A stretch of DNA of 64,000 nucleotides from Chlorokybus atmophyticus (lineage: Eukaryota > Streptophyta > Chlorokybophyceae > Chlorokybales > Chlorokybaceae): NCBI GenBank assembly GCA_009103225.1, contig RHPI01000777.1, positions 61,239-125,238 of the forward strand, given 5' to 3'. The notes beneath the pieces were generated by a model that made no database searches, was not told the DNA's origin, and saw only the letters and a list, made by a program, of their open reading frames with translations. Shown in pieces: positions 1-15,145 of this stretch (its first letter is position 1; every line of letters starts with the position of its first letter). The translations under genes and the position numbers were made by a program.

Positions 1-1017
1 GAGGGGGGCGGGAGGGGAGAGAGATAGAGGTGATCTGCATTGCAAGTGCAAGACAAGACAAGACAAGACATGCAGTAGCACAACAGCAGCTGGCCTCACA
101 GACCTTTACTAGCGAAGGCAATGACTAGCTATGTGCCGCAGCTAAGTGCATGCAAGCAGCTGTACACGCTAGGGCTAGTGTTAAGGTTGTGGTTGACTAT
201 GTGCTACATGCAGATTCAGGTGGGTTCAAGGATACGCTTGCACAGGTGTCAGGACGACAACTCTTCGTCCGTGTCGGGGTTCAACCAACTGGTTGAACGA
301 GCCGCTCACAAGAAGTGCACCCGCGGTCTGCGCAAGAACGAGACACGGCTACGCTTCTTAGCGACTCGGCTGTCACGCCTCCGCCTGACAGCTGAGTCGT
401 TTCAACCACGTCATGCTCTGTCTTACGCAAGTCAGGCTCCCAACTATGGGGTGGCACCAACTTACTAGTAACCAGTTGCCAACTGCTCCCTCATCACTCA
501 AGCGTTCAGTTGAACACCTGCCTAAAGCCATCCTCCCTCCCGTCAGCTCAGCCGACGCCACTGCCGGCGCCATGGCGCACATGCACATGCACATGCACAT
601 GCAAGCAGTGAGTGCGGTCGATATCTGCTGAAGTTGACTTAAAGTCTCTCATTCAACCAATATCGAGGTAATATTCGGAACCCGATCTGACAAAACGGGC
701 TTGTCTAAATGAAACGAATCACGATGTGGTCGATCCGGCTTGGAAGGCGAGCTAACGTTCGCGGCCAACCACCTTGCCGCCCTGTGGCTGGCGGCAGGAG
801 CGGCGGTCTCCTTGGCGGCAGAGGCGGCGGGGATTGTTGGTGTTTCTAGGGGCTTGCTTGAGAGTCGTAGAGACGATAGGGAGGCGGCGTCATCTGCTGA
901 GACTGCTTGCTCGGTGGGTGCGCGTGCAGGCTGCCGGCGCAGGTGGAGGATTAGGGTTTGCTGCTTGTGCAGGTTGTTGGTTGGGAGGGGAGCAGCAGGG
1001 TTAGGCTGCACGCCGCC
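1..1017. other. Upstream region of the Rpt5 gene, no gene seen
   Basis: Low-complexity purine-rich start (1-75, including a short acaag tandem), then mixed sequence with a short (catgca)n run at about 575-605. ORFs on both strands have no recognisable domain. Positions about 740-1017 are GC-rich and lead directly into the Rpt5 ATG, so they probably hold its promoter and 5' UTR. No TATA box is obvious. Confidence 0.5.
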
Positions 1018-3780
<2,763 letters not shown>

Positions 3781-5082
3781 TTGGAACGCAATGGTTTAGC
3801 GGTTTGTGCGCGCTGTAAATGCACCTGTGTGCATGGTGTCCAATCTTGGATTTGCATTACTTGTGTATTGCATGTTCGAAATCATCAATGCATGCAATGG
3901 CTTTTTGGCTGCATGGTCTCAACTGTTTCAACTGGCATGGTGCTGAACTTGATTGTTCAACAACCGCAGTGGTGATTGCTGCGGTTGTTAAACATCAGGC
4001 ACTAACACAGGTACTTGATTACCTCTACATGCTCGACCTGCAATTCAAGGGTAATCAAAAAAGCACACAGAGTTCTAGGGTGTGAAGCCCTTTACACACA
4101 TATGGTCACACCTGCTGTGTGCTGTGTGCTGTGCATGCGCGTGATGCAGCTTGCATCTTTTGTACACTGTAATGCACATGTTTGCATTTGATTGTTGTAC
4201 GTGTGTTGGCGCACGTAGCATACTCTCTAAGCCTTGAACTTGCATTTGCGGAGGACATACCTAGATGGCATGTTAAACTCAACAAGTGATGGTTGGTACT
4301 CATGATTTGATGCGCAAAGTTCCAACACATTGTCCCTTCAAAACTTGCACATAAATGGTGCATACATCATCTGCACACAATGATAAACATGCAATTGTTT
4401 TCTTGCAACATATATGTTTGCAAGTAAGGGAGAGCGTGTATGTTGTAATGTAGAAAACTTGTTGGTGATAAGTTGGATTATGTGATGTAAAACATCAAGC
4501 AGATTGTGTCCTGCTTACTTGACCATTATGTTCTTCACTTGAAATTACATGCACAAAATGCATGGTGCAGGGAAAGTTGTAACTCTGCAATTGGGTAATC
4601 AAGTTGCATGTGTTATAGTTTAAACAAGTGCAAAACGATGTTTACAATCTTCTATCATTTTATATAATGGCGGACGAACATTGAGAAGAGAGAGAGAGAG
4701 AGAGATTGAACATCGCCATTCTTGCATCGGTGTTATACGCATGAATGAATGTTTATCTTGATGTATTATGAAGCTATACCATTAAACTCGGCGCGTTCAT
4801 GCCTAATCGCTTGAGCACTTGTAATTCCCTCAGTTTATAATAAAGATATCATATAAATCATGATGCATTAAATAAGTTACAGTTCTAGAGGTTCGTGGGT
4901 AGCTTCACCAAAATACCATATTGGTTATGCGTAACTTACCCATAACTGAGCTCATGGCTCAATAATGAGTAAATGCTTGCAAAAGAGTACTCTCATTATT
5001 GCTGAGCCCTCTTTATTGAAGGCTCACATAAGGGGGGCCCTTCGAGTAAATGTGGTATTTTTGTGTGCTTTCACTTCTCTTC
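3781..5082. other. Intergenic, AT-rich, with (GA)n and a hairpin
   Basis: No coding signal. A short (AG)n tract lies at 4686-4705. An imperfect inverted repeat at about 4953-5010 (GGCTCAATAATGAG facing CTCATTATTGCTGAGCC, loop about 24 nt) could form a stem-loop or be the remnant of a small inverted-repeat transposon. The first few hundred bases are probably the Rpt5 3' UTR. Confidence 0.4.
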
Positions 5083-5087
5083 ATATA

Positions 5088-5166
5088 TGTAACGGGAAGG
5101 TACATTATATTACCACAAATCGACCATAAAAGTACCAAGTCTTTTGTGGTCGAGTGGGCTGTGACA
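5088..5166 (+). repeat. Left LTR of the TRIM-like element
   Basis: 79 bp, TG at the start and CA at the end. It contains the tRNA-like A box at 5147-5157. Partner copy is at 5544-5622. Confidence 0.75.
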
Positions 5167-5543
5167 TTGGTCCTCGGAGCTTGAGACCCGGGTTCGATTC
5201 CTGCCTTGCACACGAATTCCGCGGTCGTTGATTCTCGATCCAATAATCGTCGTAAATGGTCATTTATAAGTGCCATCATCGATGGGTCGCGACTTGCCTA
5301 ATGGCAGTCGCGCCGAACTGACCAGTTCAGTCGGCGCGGCAGGGCGCGACCTGCCTATCGCGGCGACGCGACCTGTGGGGCCGGCAGCGGCGCGATATGC
5401 GCGCGCTGACCGATATGGGCCTAAATTGGCCGGTCCTCTGATGGTGGGGCCGGTGACCGACCCTAAATCAGACCCCTGGGATTGATTCCCCAGCTGATGG
5501 GCGCCAGCTGCCGAGGACGTCAGCGTTCTTAAGTGGGGGGGAA

Positions 5544-5622
5544 TGTAACGAGAAGGTACATTAAATTACCACAAATCGACCATAAAAGCACCAAGTCTTT
5601 TGTGGTCGAGTGGGCTGTGACA
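5544..5622 (+). repeat. Right LTR of the TRIM-like element
   Basis: 79 bp, preceded by a purine tract and followed by the target-site duplication atata. It carries the A box but not the B box, which lies in the internal region. Confidence 0.75.
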
Positions 5623-6236
5623 ATATAGCATCCTCCTTTATTAAATGGCTTGTGACGCTTTACATCTGAGGGGGATGATTTACGAAGGTGTCACGGTGAT
5701 GACCCTCGGCACGCACCTCCATCTCGCACTCCTGATGCCCCCTGCCCCAGCTGGATCACCCGAATAGTTCCCCTGATTAATCCCTTGAAAACCAGCGTGA
5801 CAAGACCCATCGACGCCCCTCTCATGCGAACCAATCAGCAGTGAGAGCTTATGGTGGCGGCCGACATCGACGGCTCCCTTAGGCAAACCCTAACAAGGAA
5901 GTTGGCAGTAAGTTGCAAGTAAGCGGACTGGCGCGGAAGCAGCGGCGACACTTCCACTAAGACTTCCGAATGTCACACCAGCCTAAGCGAACCGCGTGCA
6001 TGCACGCGGCCTTGCATTAGAACTGAAACTTGTAAGAGTTCACACCTTAAACCCTTGTTGTATACTTTTCCTCCTGACTTGCCGCACCTTTTGTTGCTCT
6101 GCATTTCTCTTGCGAATTGCTGTTGAATCCCGCTGCATGTGGATTGCATCACCTTCTACACAATACTGTATTTTGTATGCCTTGCACAGCCGCCTCGGCA
6201 ATTGCAAACATCCACTAGCGCACGGTTCTTGAGTGC

Positions 6237-7052
6237 TTGCAGAACGTAAACTCGCTTTACTTAGCTAAAACTCAAACCACGCACAAACACCCTTGCATGC
6301 CTGCTTTGTGCTTGCTCACATGCATCCTCAGTATTATGAGCTTGTTAACTTGCAACTTACTCCACAGCACTTCAGTCATCGTTAGGTGTTTCTGCTTGTT
6401 TTGCTTTGCTCGTGTTCGTTATATGTGTGTGCATGCGTCTCAAGAGTCATGGGCTCAGCTGGAGGACCCGACAAGCAAGATCATCCCAAGGTTATATAGG
6501 CTACCCAACTATGCTACCCCGTTAGCAGACTTCACTCCGAATTCCTCCTTTCTACCAGAAGAACAAGTGGGCGAACCCGACCCACTCGCTGCTGCAAGCA
6601 TCTGTCGTTCTCTCTATCGTGACCACAATTCAAAAAGCGAAGAAGACATGGTGGCCACCAATGGCACTCGCAGCAGCAGCGGAGACAGTAGCAGCGGCAG
6701 GAAGCTCATCTTCATTGGTGCTGCTGGCTCCATCTCATTAAAGGGGTTGCTCAGTCGCTTCAACTCCATCATCCTAACAGTGAAAATACGCGCAAAAGGC
6801 AAATGGAACGACCTACAGCAGAACCTTATTGCCGCTAATTACTTGGATGACGTGGCAATGGGCGTGTGGCACGAGATTGCCTCTGCACGCGACATGCTTC
6901 AAGATGAAATCCTTCTCCGCTATGGTTCCTCTTCGGGTCCCACCACAAGAAGTCGATTAAGAACACCATTGACCCTACCAGCTACGGCACTGTGTACAAG
7001 GTTGTACAGGTGCGCGCCACAGGCACTCTATCTCTTTGGGCTCCATTTTTAA
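6237..7052 (+). CDS. Uncharacterised ORF, possibly part of a spliced gene or decayed retroelement
   Basis: An open frame of 271 codons. The first 60 or so residues are Cys/Leu-rich and look like translated non-coding sequence. From about 6430 it becomes more protein-like, with a Ser/Gly-rich linker (SSSGDSSSGRK) followed by a mixed hydrophilic segment containing KGKWNDLQQNLIAANYLDD. That segment faintly recalls the gag-like or UBN2 domains of plant retrotransposons, but I could not match it with confidence. A possible donor gtgcgcgcc follows the TACAGG near 7010. The 3' part is within the 239-bp block duplicated at 17829-18067. Confidence 0.25.
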   Translation: MQNVNSLYLAKTQTTHKHPCMPALCLLTCILSIMSLLTCNLLHSTSVIVRCFCLFCFARVRYMCVHASQESWAQLEDPTSKIIPRLYRLPNYATPLADFTPNSSFLPEEQVGEPDPLAAASICRSLYRDHNSKSEEDMVATNGTRSSSGDSSSGRKLIFIGAAGSISLKGLLSRFNSIILTVKIRAKGKWNDLQQNLIAANYLDDVAMGVWHEIASARDMLQDEILLRYGSSSGPTTRSRLRTPLTLPATALCTRLYRCAPQALYLFGLHF

Positions 7053-7156
7053 TATTTGAAATGACCATGTGCTAAATTGCTTTCCATGTCATCTCCCGTA
7101 CGTTGAAGGCCTCGGCAAACCTCGCCCGGGGGTTTAATGACCCGAGCAATGCACCG
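6918..7156. repeat. 239-bp block duplicated exactly at 17829-18067
   Basis: By eye every base from 6918 to 7156 matches 17829-18067 (offset 10911). The second copy ends at an N (18068), where the two sequences diverge. See findings for the assembly interpretation. Confidence 0.9.
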
Positions 7157-8437
7157 GATGCGCCTCAGACCGTCGCCCTCTGGTGGGATGTGACACTTGC
7201 TGGGGCACCTACCACAACATCACTACGAGTACTGCAGCCCCTATGCTTCTTACTCTCCCCTTTGCAACTTTGCATGCTGCCCTGCAGCATTGATAACTTT
7301 TCACACTTGTGCACTTCACCGTACACACTCCCATTGCGAGACACATCCCGCAGTCGAGCCTTTCTTGCACGACAATGGTTTTGAAGTTTAAGAAGAAGCT
7401 GCTTAGGCAAGCAGAGATGGTTGTTAATTCGCGTCCACGCAATATGTTACTTAATCTGAACCACACTATCTGGCAAGCATTGCTAAGGTAATGTCATTGC
7501 ACAATCTGTACGCCTACAGCGGTTTTGTTCAGCATGCCAGCCTCCATTCAACAGAGGCTATCGACCATTGGGCAACTGCTTGAAGCGTATGAGGTAGTAC
7601 AATTAATACAAACCTCGTCAACAACGAGTCACTCGTTCATGCGCCAGGTTTGCACGTGATGCGCACCACAAGCAACGCAACGTACACAACATGGCCAGGG
7701 AGGCACCGCGGGTGCGTGCGCGGCCGGTCCCCAATCACTTGATGGCTTGTGGCGGCCGGGATCGCCGCAGCGCGTCGCGGCCAAAGCTTGTTCTGGTTGT
7801 TCACAAACTCCCTCGCTGTCCCGGTCACTCAGCATCACTGTCCGGCATAAACCAGTGTCTCTTGAGCACACTGAAGTGAGCACCCGCCGCGGTCGCCCAT
7901 AGTGGAGCAGATCCTGGTTACGGCTGATATCGGAGTCCTCTGCGGGGGTCCTAGCTGAATTACCACCTTTCGCTGCCAGAGGATAGCCCGAGAAAACCAG
8001 GAGCTGTAGATATCTGAAGTTTCATGTGCTGCTTTAACGGCGTTTTACTTGACCGAACGCACGTACGGACTGCATTGGACGAATGCACGTTAGGTTTCTG
8101 GAAAATAGGTCTGGAACGTGCGGGCAGCGGCGGCGGCGGCGGCGTTGGGGACCGTGGTGTCGGCGAGAGCGCCATTCAGCGTCGTTGTGTCTGTTGCGTG
8201 GGTTGTTCAGTGCCTGATCTGACAGCAACACGGTTGTGCTTCCTCGTAATTTTCCAACTATGGGTGTTATGCTTGGGCGAAAGAGGCGCCGGCGCTGTTG
8301 TGCATGTCGGCGTTCTCTTCGTAAATGAGGGGTCCGTAATTGGAAACAAGCAGTTCTAGCGACTACTTAAGCCAGTAGTATTTGTGCTGTTTGTCAACGT
8401 CCATCCATCTTGAAGAGTAGTTACAGTAGCTTGCACC

Positions 8438-11400
8438 ATGCAGCAACCGGGCGTGCCCACAATACTGCAGGCCAGGCAGGCTTGCTCGCCGCCATCTTCA
8501 CAAGCTTCCCCTCAGGTTAGCTGCATGTTTGCCAACACGGCCGTGATTATCTGCGTGCTGCCTTACAACACATAACGCAAACATTTTGCGCTTAGCATGC
8601 TATGCACAAATTGTTACCACCGCACAGCATACATAAAACGCGTGCAGTTGGCAACTGCCGTTAGGCTGGAAACTTGTGCCTGTTTGCCTGCGTAGCAGCC
8701 GTAGTTGTGCAGGGCATGGTTGGAACTGGAGCACTGACAAGACAATCTTGCAACTAGTTGCAAACGAGTTGTCTTTTCTCACCCGTGATGAAGCGCATGA
8801 AGTGTCCAACGTTGATTGGTGGTAGTTCTCTTGAATTGAAAAGTTGTCCGCAGCTGGCTAAACAATTATTGCTGAGACTACAACCATTGTGCGCTTGAAC
8901 TCACAACCAACAGGGATTTTGCGCTGGCCTGGCCATTCTTGGTACGTAGTTAAGGCTGGCTTTGACCATTCTTGCTTACAGAGTGGAGAAGACTCTGTTT
9001 CACCCACTGACAGCATGGAGGAGGCAGCTGGTGTGCGTGGGATGCTGGATGACATACACATCACGGACGCTGTGGATTCACAGACGCATGCAGCTTGGGC
9101 GGGTGTTGTGGATGACAGGGCTGCTGCTATGAGTCCTCGGCAGGAGGACACAAGCACCGTTAAAGGTGCAGTGTCCATGGACATTCAAGAGGCAGGCGAG
9201 GAAAAGGCAGAGCTACAGGATCGATTGAGTACGCAGCTCGCAAGTGCCGTCAAGATGTTGGGAAGTGAACGCGCTGACATGCTCGCACAGGTAAAGGCGC
9301 ATTGCATTGCACCCCAGCAACAGTCCATGTAGAGGTTGCAAGCAGTAGTAGCTGCCCAGCAGCACAGGGGCTTAAACATAAGCACAATAATATAATCCCT
9401 GGTCGCATGCAAGCACATGCATTATCAACATGCAACCGCTTGAGAAGTTGGACTGAACCGTACATGCAGGTGTGGCGGCCATCCAAGTCGTCGGAGTCAT
9501 TCATGCTGGAAACGCGAGGCATGCCGTTCTCGACAGCGGTGCGCATGCGTGGCTGTATACGCAGTGTACTTGTTACTACACCTGGCAATAGCCTAGGATG
9601 GCTGGAGTAAAAGCAGTCAGAGGCGGTACAGCATGTATAAAACTTGTTGTTGGTGTGTATGCAGGCGAGCGGCACGGGACTGTCGGTGTATCGCGACGTG
9701 TCAGCAGCATACACATTCCCAACAAACCTCGGCAATGGGAAGCTACTGCCAGGCTTGCCTGGGCGCGTCTGGCTGAACAGGAGACCCGAATGGTCGCCCA
9801 ATGTACAGTTTTTCGATCGATCGGAGTACCTGCGCAAAGAGCCTGCCGTGCAGTGCAATGTGCGCGCAACTTTGGCGACACCAGTGTTCTCCCAGGACGG
9901 CTTTCGTTGCGTTGCAGTGTTGGAGCTTGTGATGCTCAGCGATGACATTCTCTTTGGGCATCAGCTGGAAAGTGTATGCCACGCGCTGAAATCAGTCGAC
10001 CTTTCTGGTTACCAGGCGTCCAAACCGCTTGCATTGGAGGTATATGGCTTGTGTAGCATGCATGTGGCCAGTCGCTGGTCCGATGTTCATTGCCGGTGAT
10101 GGTTACAACAGGTTTCGCAACACCCTCGGGCAACAATCTGCTCGGAGCTCTTCGGCGTCCTGCAACAGGCCTGCCAAGAGCACAACCTACCTTTGGCTCA
10201 GGTAAGAGCACGTACTGCAGTACGTTGCAGTCGGTTGTTTGGGGCCCACATGAGCATTTTGCTTTTGTAATCATCTTCTGTAATCATCTTACGACAAAAC
10301 CAAGCTCACAGTCTGCTACTACAGGCTTGGATGCCCACTGTGCAAAGCGTCTCCTGTAGTAAGGACGATGGCGCCAAACAAGATGCAGCCACAACAGAAG
10401 TTGTCATGCAGACTGCAAGCGCACCATCTTGTGTTCGAGATCCTGTAAGTGTGCACCGTTGAGCCACTTGACACGTGCCAACGGCTCAGTGCTGAACCAA
10501 TGTGATTGTCACTGTAGACAATGTGGGCGTTCCGGACTGCTTGTGTTGAGCATACCTTGGCAAAGGGTGACGGTAATCCTGGGCGAGCGTGGCAGTCCGG
10601 CGAGATGGAAACATGCCGGGACATGGCGTCATACAAGCGCTCAGAAAACCCTTTACAGCACTATGCTCTCATGTTTGATGTGCATGGCGCATGTGCCGTG
10701 CGCGTGCGCAGCCAGCTGAGCAAGAACACAGACTACGTTTTTGAGGTACTGCTTGCATTGCTTGCACTATATGCTTTTGAGTTGTGTTGCGATAATGCAG
10801 TTTGCAACCACTTTGGTACAAGGAAGTTGAACTCACCAGGCCAATGTCATTGCAGTTTTTCCTGCCCCGCAATGTGCGCGACTCTACAAGTCAGGACCTG
10901 CTGTTTGCAAAGATAGCGCGCACCGTGGAAAGTGCGTGCAGCCACATGTCCTTGCGAGTGCAGCCAGGCATGGCCACGCGCTGCGCAGCTGGCCCGCGCA
11001 CATCCTCTGCAGCTAGCATTGCCACGGCCATTGTTGGGCCAGCCCATCCGCAACCGCAGTCCACTTTAGATGTCAATAATGGCATGGCATTCATTCGACG
11101 CAAGGAAGGCCGAAGAAGGGGCTCTGGAGAAAAGACGATTAGCTTAGACGTTCTGCAGCGACATTTCGCTGGTAGCTTGAAGGTGAGACTTGCAAAGCAA
11201 GGCGTCTGGTGCGATGCTTGGATTTGCCATGTTACCCAGAGGTCCTGTTTATAACAAGCATGTTCATGCTCACAGGACGCAGCAAAAAGCATCGGGGTCT
11301 GCCCCACAACGTTGAAACGAATATGCAGGCAACATGGCATACAGCGTTGGCCATGTCGCAAAATCAATAAGGTACATGTTGTGAGTTGTCAGCTGAGGGG

Positions 11401-13085
11401 ATGTTTTGCATCCTTGCCACATCTCTCTGAGGCTTTCTATTGTTACACTCTTTGACACAGCGCCTGCTGCTGCAGGTTAGCCGATCTATACGCAAGCTTC
11501 AGAATGTGATTGAGAGCGTACAGGGTGCTGATGCCACCCTTAGAATTGACCCTTTCACTGGGGATGTAGTGGCAGCAGCAGCAGCTGCGCAAGCAGCAGA
11601 GCTTGCAGCCAAAGTGAAAAGTGCAAAAGAGGGCAAGGCAGCAACAAAGACTGACAAACCACCACTGGCTCCAACAACATCACAGCCCAGCCCAAGCACA
11701 CGACCACCATCGGCACCGACGCGCGCAACAACAGCGCAATCGGCCAAAGAGCCTTCACCTGCCAACCTGCAGCAAAGACCAAGTTCATTGCATGTTGCAG
11801 TAGCTGCTGGCAGCTCGAATGACATGTTCTGGTCAAATGCAACATGGCATGGTGGTGAGGGCGGGGTGATGATGCGCGCTCAGCAAGAAGGTTGGCTCTC
11901 TGCCAATGATCTTCTCATGGATGAGCCCTTGCTGGGCAGGTCCACCTCAATACGGTCAGGCTGGCCAGATCACGGGGCTGTCTCATCTCCATCGCTCTCT
12001 GTGGAAGATGGAATGGATGCGGACTTGGATGTCCTTGATGCCACAGCCCATGGCGCAGACATTTTGCATGGTGCCTGGTTGCAAACTCCGGACATGGACC
12101 ATGATGTGGGCACCAGCGAACTCAACGGCTTTCCTCCAAGCACTGCACTGCCAAACCTGCACAATGTTGTTTCCTCCGCGCCTTCACGCTCTTTGGGCAT
12201 TGACATCCCTGCAGCTGAGAGCAGGCCAGCCACAGGAAGAGGTTCGCCAGAAGGGCGAATGCATGGTGGATCATTGGTCGCCATGGCGCTGGGAAGGTGA
12301 GCTACTGCTGAGGGTGCTGCATTGCGTTGAATTGAGCTTCGTCTCTGAGTGGCAGTTTTTGAAATGAGCATACTCAAGTTGTCTACGACAGCTACTGGAT
12401 GTTTTCTGATGTGATTCAATCGTGCAATGTGTTGAAGGTTTGAATCCACTTCAGCGAAATCGCCAGCCAAATCAGGAACGGTGCCGCTGGCGCCATTTGA
12501 AGGACTGTCTGCGCTGGCTGAGCATCATGCAGATGCGCCAAACTGGATGAGCCCAGACAAGCCAGCAGGTTGGGCTCAGCACGCCATGCAGGATACACTG
12601 TCAGTGTCATTGCCACCACTTAGAACAGAGGCCAGTATCTCGCACAGTCCACCCAGCCGGGCGTCACCCTCCCCCAAAGAAACGCTTACCGTCAAAGCCA
12701 CGCTCAACGATGACACTGTGCGCTTCCGTCTTCATCCTGATTCAGGATACGAGGGGCTGGTGCAAGAGGTAGGGATTGGGATGGTACATGAAGTGTGCAT
12801 CTGCTGTACATTTGCTCCAAGGTCTCACTTGTGCACTGCTGGTGATCAGGTGGCCTCATCGTTCCAAATTGAGCCGACTGCGTTCACTCTGAAGTACATG
12901 GATGATGATGAGGAGTGGATGATGCTTGCCAACAGTCGGGTAGGCAGTGTGGCTGTCCTGCTTGTAGGATGCATGGTGATTTCCAATTGCAGATCAGCTT
13001 ACGTGCTATTCTCCAGGATTTTGCGGAATGCATCATGTTGGCGAATGCGAAGAATGTTATCAAGCTTCATGTGCGTTTGCGGTGA
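8438..13085 (+). CDS. NIN-like transcription factor (RWP-RK + PB1), 13 exons
   Basis: Nitrate-responsive nuclear transcription factor of the NLP family. Exons: 8438-8515, 8982-9290, 9470-9538, 9665-10039, 10112-10201, 10325-10444, 10518-10745, 10856-11182, 11276-11371, 11476-12296, 12438-12768, 12850-12939 and 12993-13085; the join gives 1008 residues in one frame. Residues about 130-430 form the GAF-like N-terminal nitrate-sensing region, with family-typical [16 protein letters not shown] and EHTLAKGDG segments. The RWP-RK DNA-binding domain spans about 516-575, with the signature RWPCRKINK (Cys where RWPSRK or RWPYRK is usual). A low-complexity Ala/Ser/Pro linker follows. The C-terminal PB1 domain (about 918-1008) has a basic start and the acidic OPCA-type patch YMDDDEEW, so it could pair head-to-tail with other PB1 proteins. 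The exon 10-11 junction uses the acceptor tgttgaag; the more obvious cttcag at 12454 breaks frame. I give no symbol because orthology to NIT2 or a plant NLP cannot be settled here. Confidence 0.95.
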
Positions 13086-13903
13086 CTGCCACTTTGGCTA
13101 TACAAGGCGGACAACGCCGTGTTAACATTGCCGTTCTTGTGTACAGGTTGTGTGTATATGCAATAACATAAAGCTATCCAATTTTTCGAGACATGTCATC
13201 TAGGATTGATATGTCTTGGGCTGGTGTCAGGTTCGTGTGTGTGTATATGCCATAGTATAAAGCTATTAAGTTGCTCAGACACGTCATCCCAGGAGTGGTA
13301 TGTCATAGACTCGTGTCAAGTTGCTTTACACCATGAGAGGAACATGTCACAACAGAGGTAGCATGTAGGTTGTGCTATGTATGTAGGTAAGAAGCTGAGC
13401 TTATTACCGAATACTATCCCCTTGATATTGTTACTACGGTACTTGATGAGAGTTGGTGATGAACACAATAGTGTCTTCGATTTACTTTACATAGATGAGT
13501 TTGGTGTATAGCGGACATTGCAAACCGCTCAACCTAAGTGTACAAGAGGCGCCATGGGGATTTGTGTTGCTTCCTTGCTGTTGTGGTGTAGAATGGTTGT
13601 CATATAGTTTGATGCAATTGCCAAAGCCATACAAGAGGTTGCATTTGTTCGACTGACTCACTCGTATAGGCCGTGTGCACTGCTGCAAGTGCCTTACACC
13701 CAGTGCGAGATGAGTGACATGCACTCTGGTTGTAATAATGACTGCATGCCCGATGCATGCACATATGCACGCCGCATTGTATGTACATTGCAAGTACGAG
13801 AGAATACCAGTAACAAGGGAAACACACTTGAGAAACCACACTATGATTAAGGCCAGCTTTTGCCTTCATGCAATGACATCAATGCATGTACTTCACTTCT
13901 ATG
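13086..13903. other. 3' flank of the NIN-like gene with a tandem duplication
   Basis: 13145-13229 and 13230-13319 are diverged tandem copies of an approximately 85-90 bp unit, sharing tgtgtatatgc, ataaagctat and cgtcatc blocks. They lie within about 60 nt of the stop codon and could be in the 3' UTR. No coding signal otherwise. Confidence 0.45.
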
Positions 13904-14229
13904 TTAGCTTTGATGTATGCCATCTTCTTGATTGAAAAGGACAAAAGTGTCTAGTGTAGCATTAGCGTGAGCATCAGCAACAACTACACGCCGACCATGC
14001 AGCGCGAAGTCAATGTGCGGGCTTTTAATGTCATCGCCGCCAACAATTGCCTCAGGTTGCATGAACTCCGAGCCACGAGGAACAAGGCTCCGGTCATGCA
14101 ACTCGCAATGTCCGTTAGTTCTATATAGCCAATGTTCTTTAAAGGTTATTGTATTCAGCAGCATCCAAGCGCCGTCATCGCGTGAATCAGTTACTTGATT
14201 CATGAAGCAGTAGCAACACATAGCTACAG
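13904..14229 (-). pseudogene. 5'-truncated copy of the neighbouring F-box protein C-terminus
   Basis: The minus-strand frame ending at 13904 encodes about 108 residues that align with the last 110 or so residues of the F-box protein at 15505-17184. Shared landmarks are QVTD, LLNTxTFKExWL, LxDRSLVP, the GRxVVxAD block and LDTxxLxxQ near the stop. The frame is open, so this may be the true 3' end of a second gene whose 5' part fell into the assembly gap at 14254-14334, or a partial tandem duplicate. I call it a fragment because no F-box or middle region is present between here and 15505. Confidence 0.65.
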
Positions 14230-14253
14230 AATGTCCTGACCCACCTCCCAAAG

Positions 14254-14333
<80 letters not shown>
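14254..14333. repeat. Poly-C tract (80 nt) ending at N
   Basis: Uninterrupted C run from 14254 to 14333 followed by N at 14334. Very long homopolymers next to an N are typical of gap-edge artefacts, though a real G/C tract cannot be excluded. Confidence 0.9.
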
Positions 14334-14334
14334 N

Positions 14335-15145
<811 letters not shown>

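Larger units (their letters stand above)
5083..5627 (+). mobile_element. TRIM-like mini LTR retroelement with a tRNA-like segment
   Basis: Two 79-bp direct repeats, 5088-5166 and 5544-5622, differ at about four positions. Each begins TG and ends CA as LTRs do. The element is flanked by a 5-bp target-site duplication, atata, at 5083-5087 and 5623-5627. One base after the left LTR is a TGG-starting candidate primer-binding site (5168-5185). A polypurine tract, aagtgggggggaa (5531-5543), abuts the right LTR. The internal region is only 377 bp and encodes no gag or pol, so the element would need enzymes from elsewhere. The end of the left LTR plus the internal start also reads as a tRNA-like Pol III promoter: A box tggtcgagtgg at 5147-5157 and B box ggttcgattcc at 5191-5201, 44 nt apart as in a real tRNA. 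A tRNA-derived SINE with a duplicated head is the alternative reading. Strand is inferred from PBS and PPT order. Confidence 0.75.
5628..8437. other. Gene-poor stretch before the NIN-like gene
   Basis: Apart from the ORF at 6237-7052 I find no recognisable product here. 6918-7156 is identical to 17829-18067. Positions 8100-8150 carry a (CGG)n-like run. The last few hundred bases before 8438 are presumably promoter and 5' UTR of the NIN-like gene. Confidence 0.4.

Noticed and set aside
5140..5215. Possible functional tRNA gene
   Set aside because: A and B boxes are present at the right spacing, but the acceptor and anticodon stems do not pair, and the segment lies across an LTR border.
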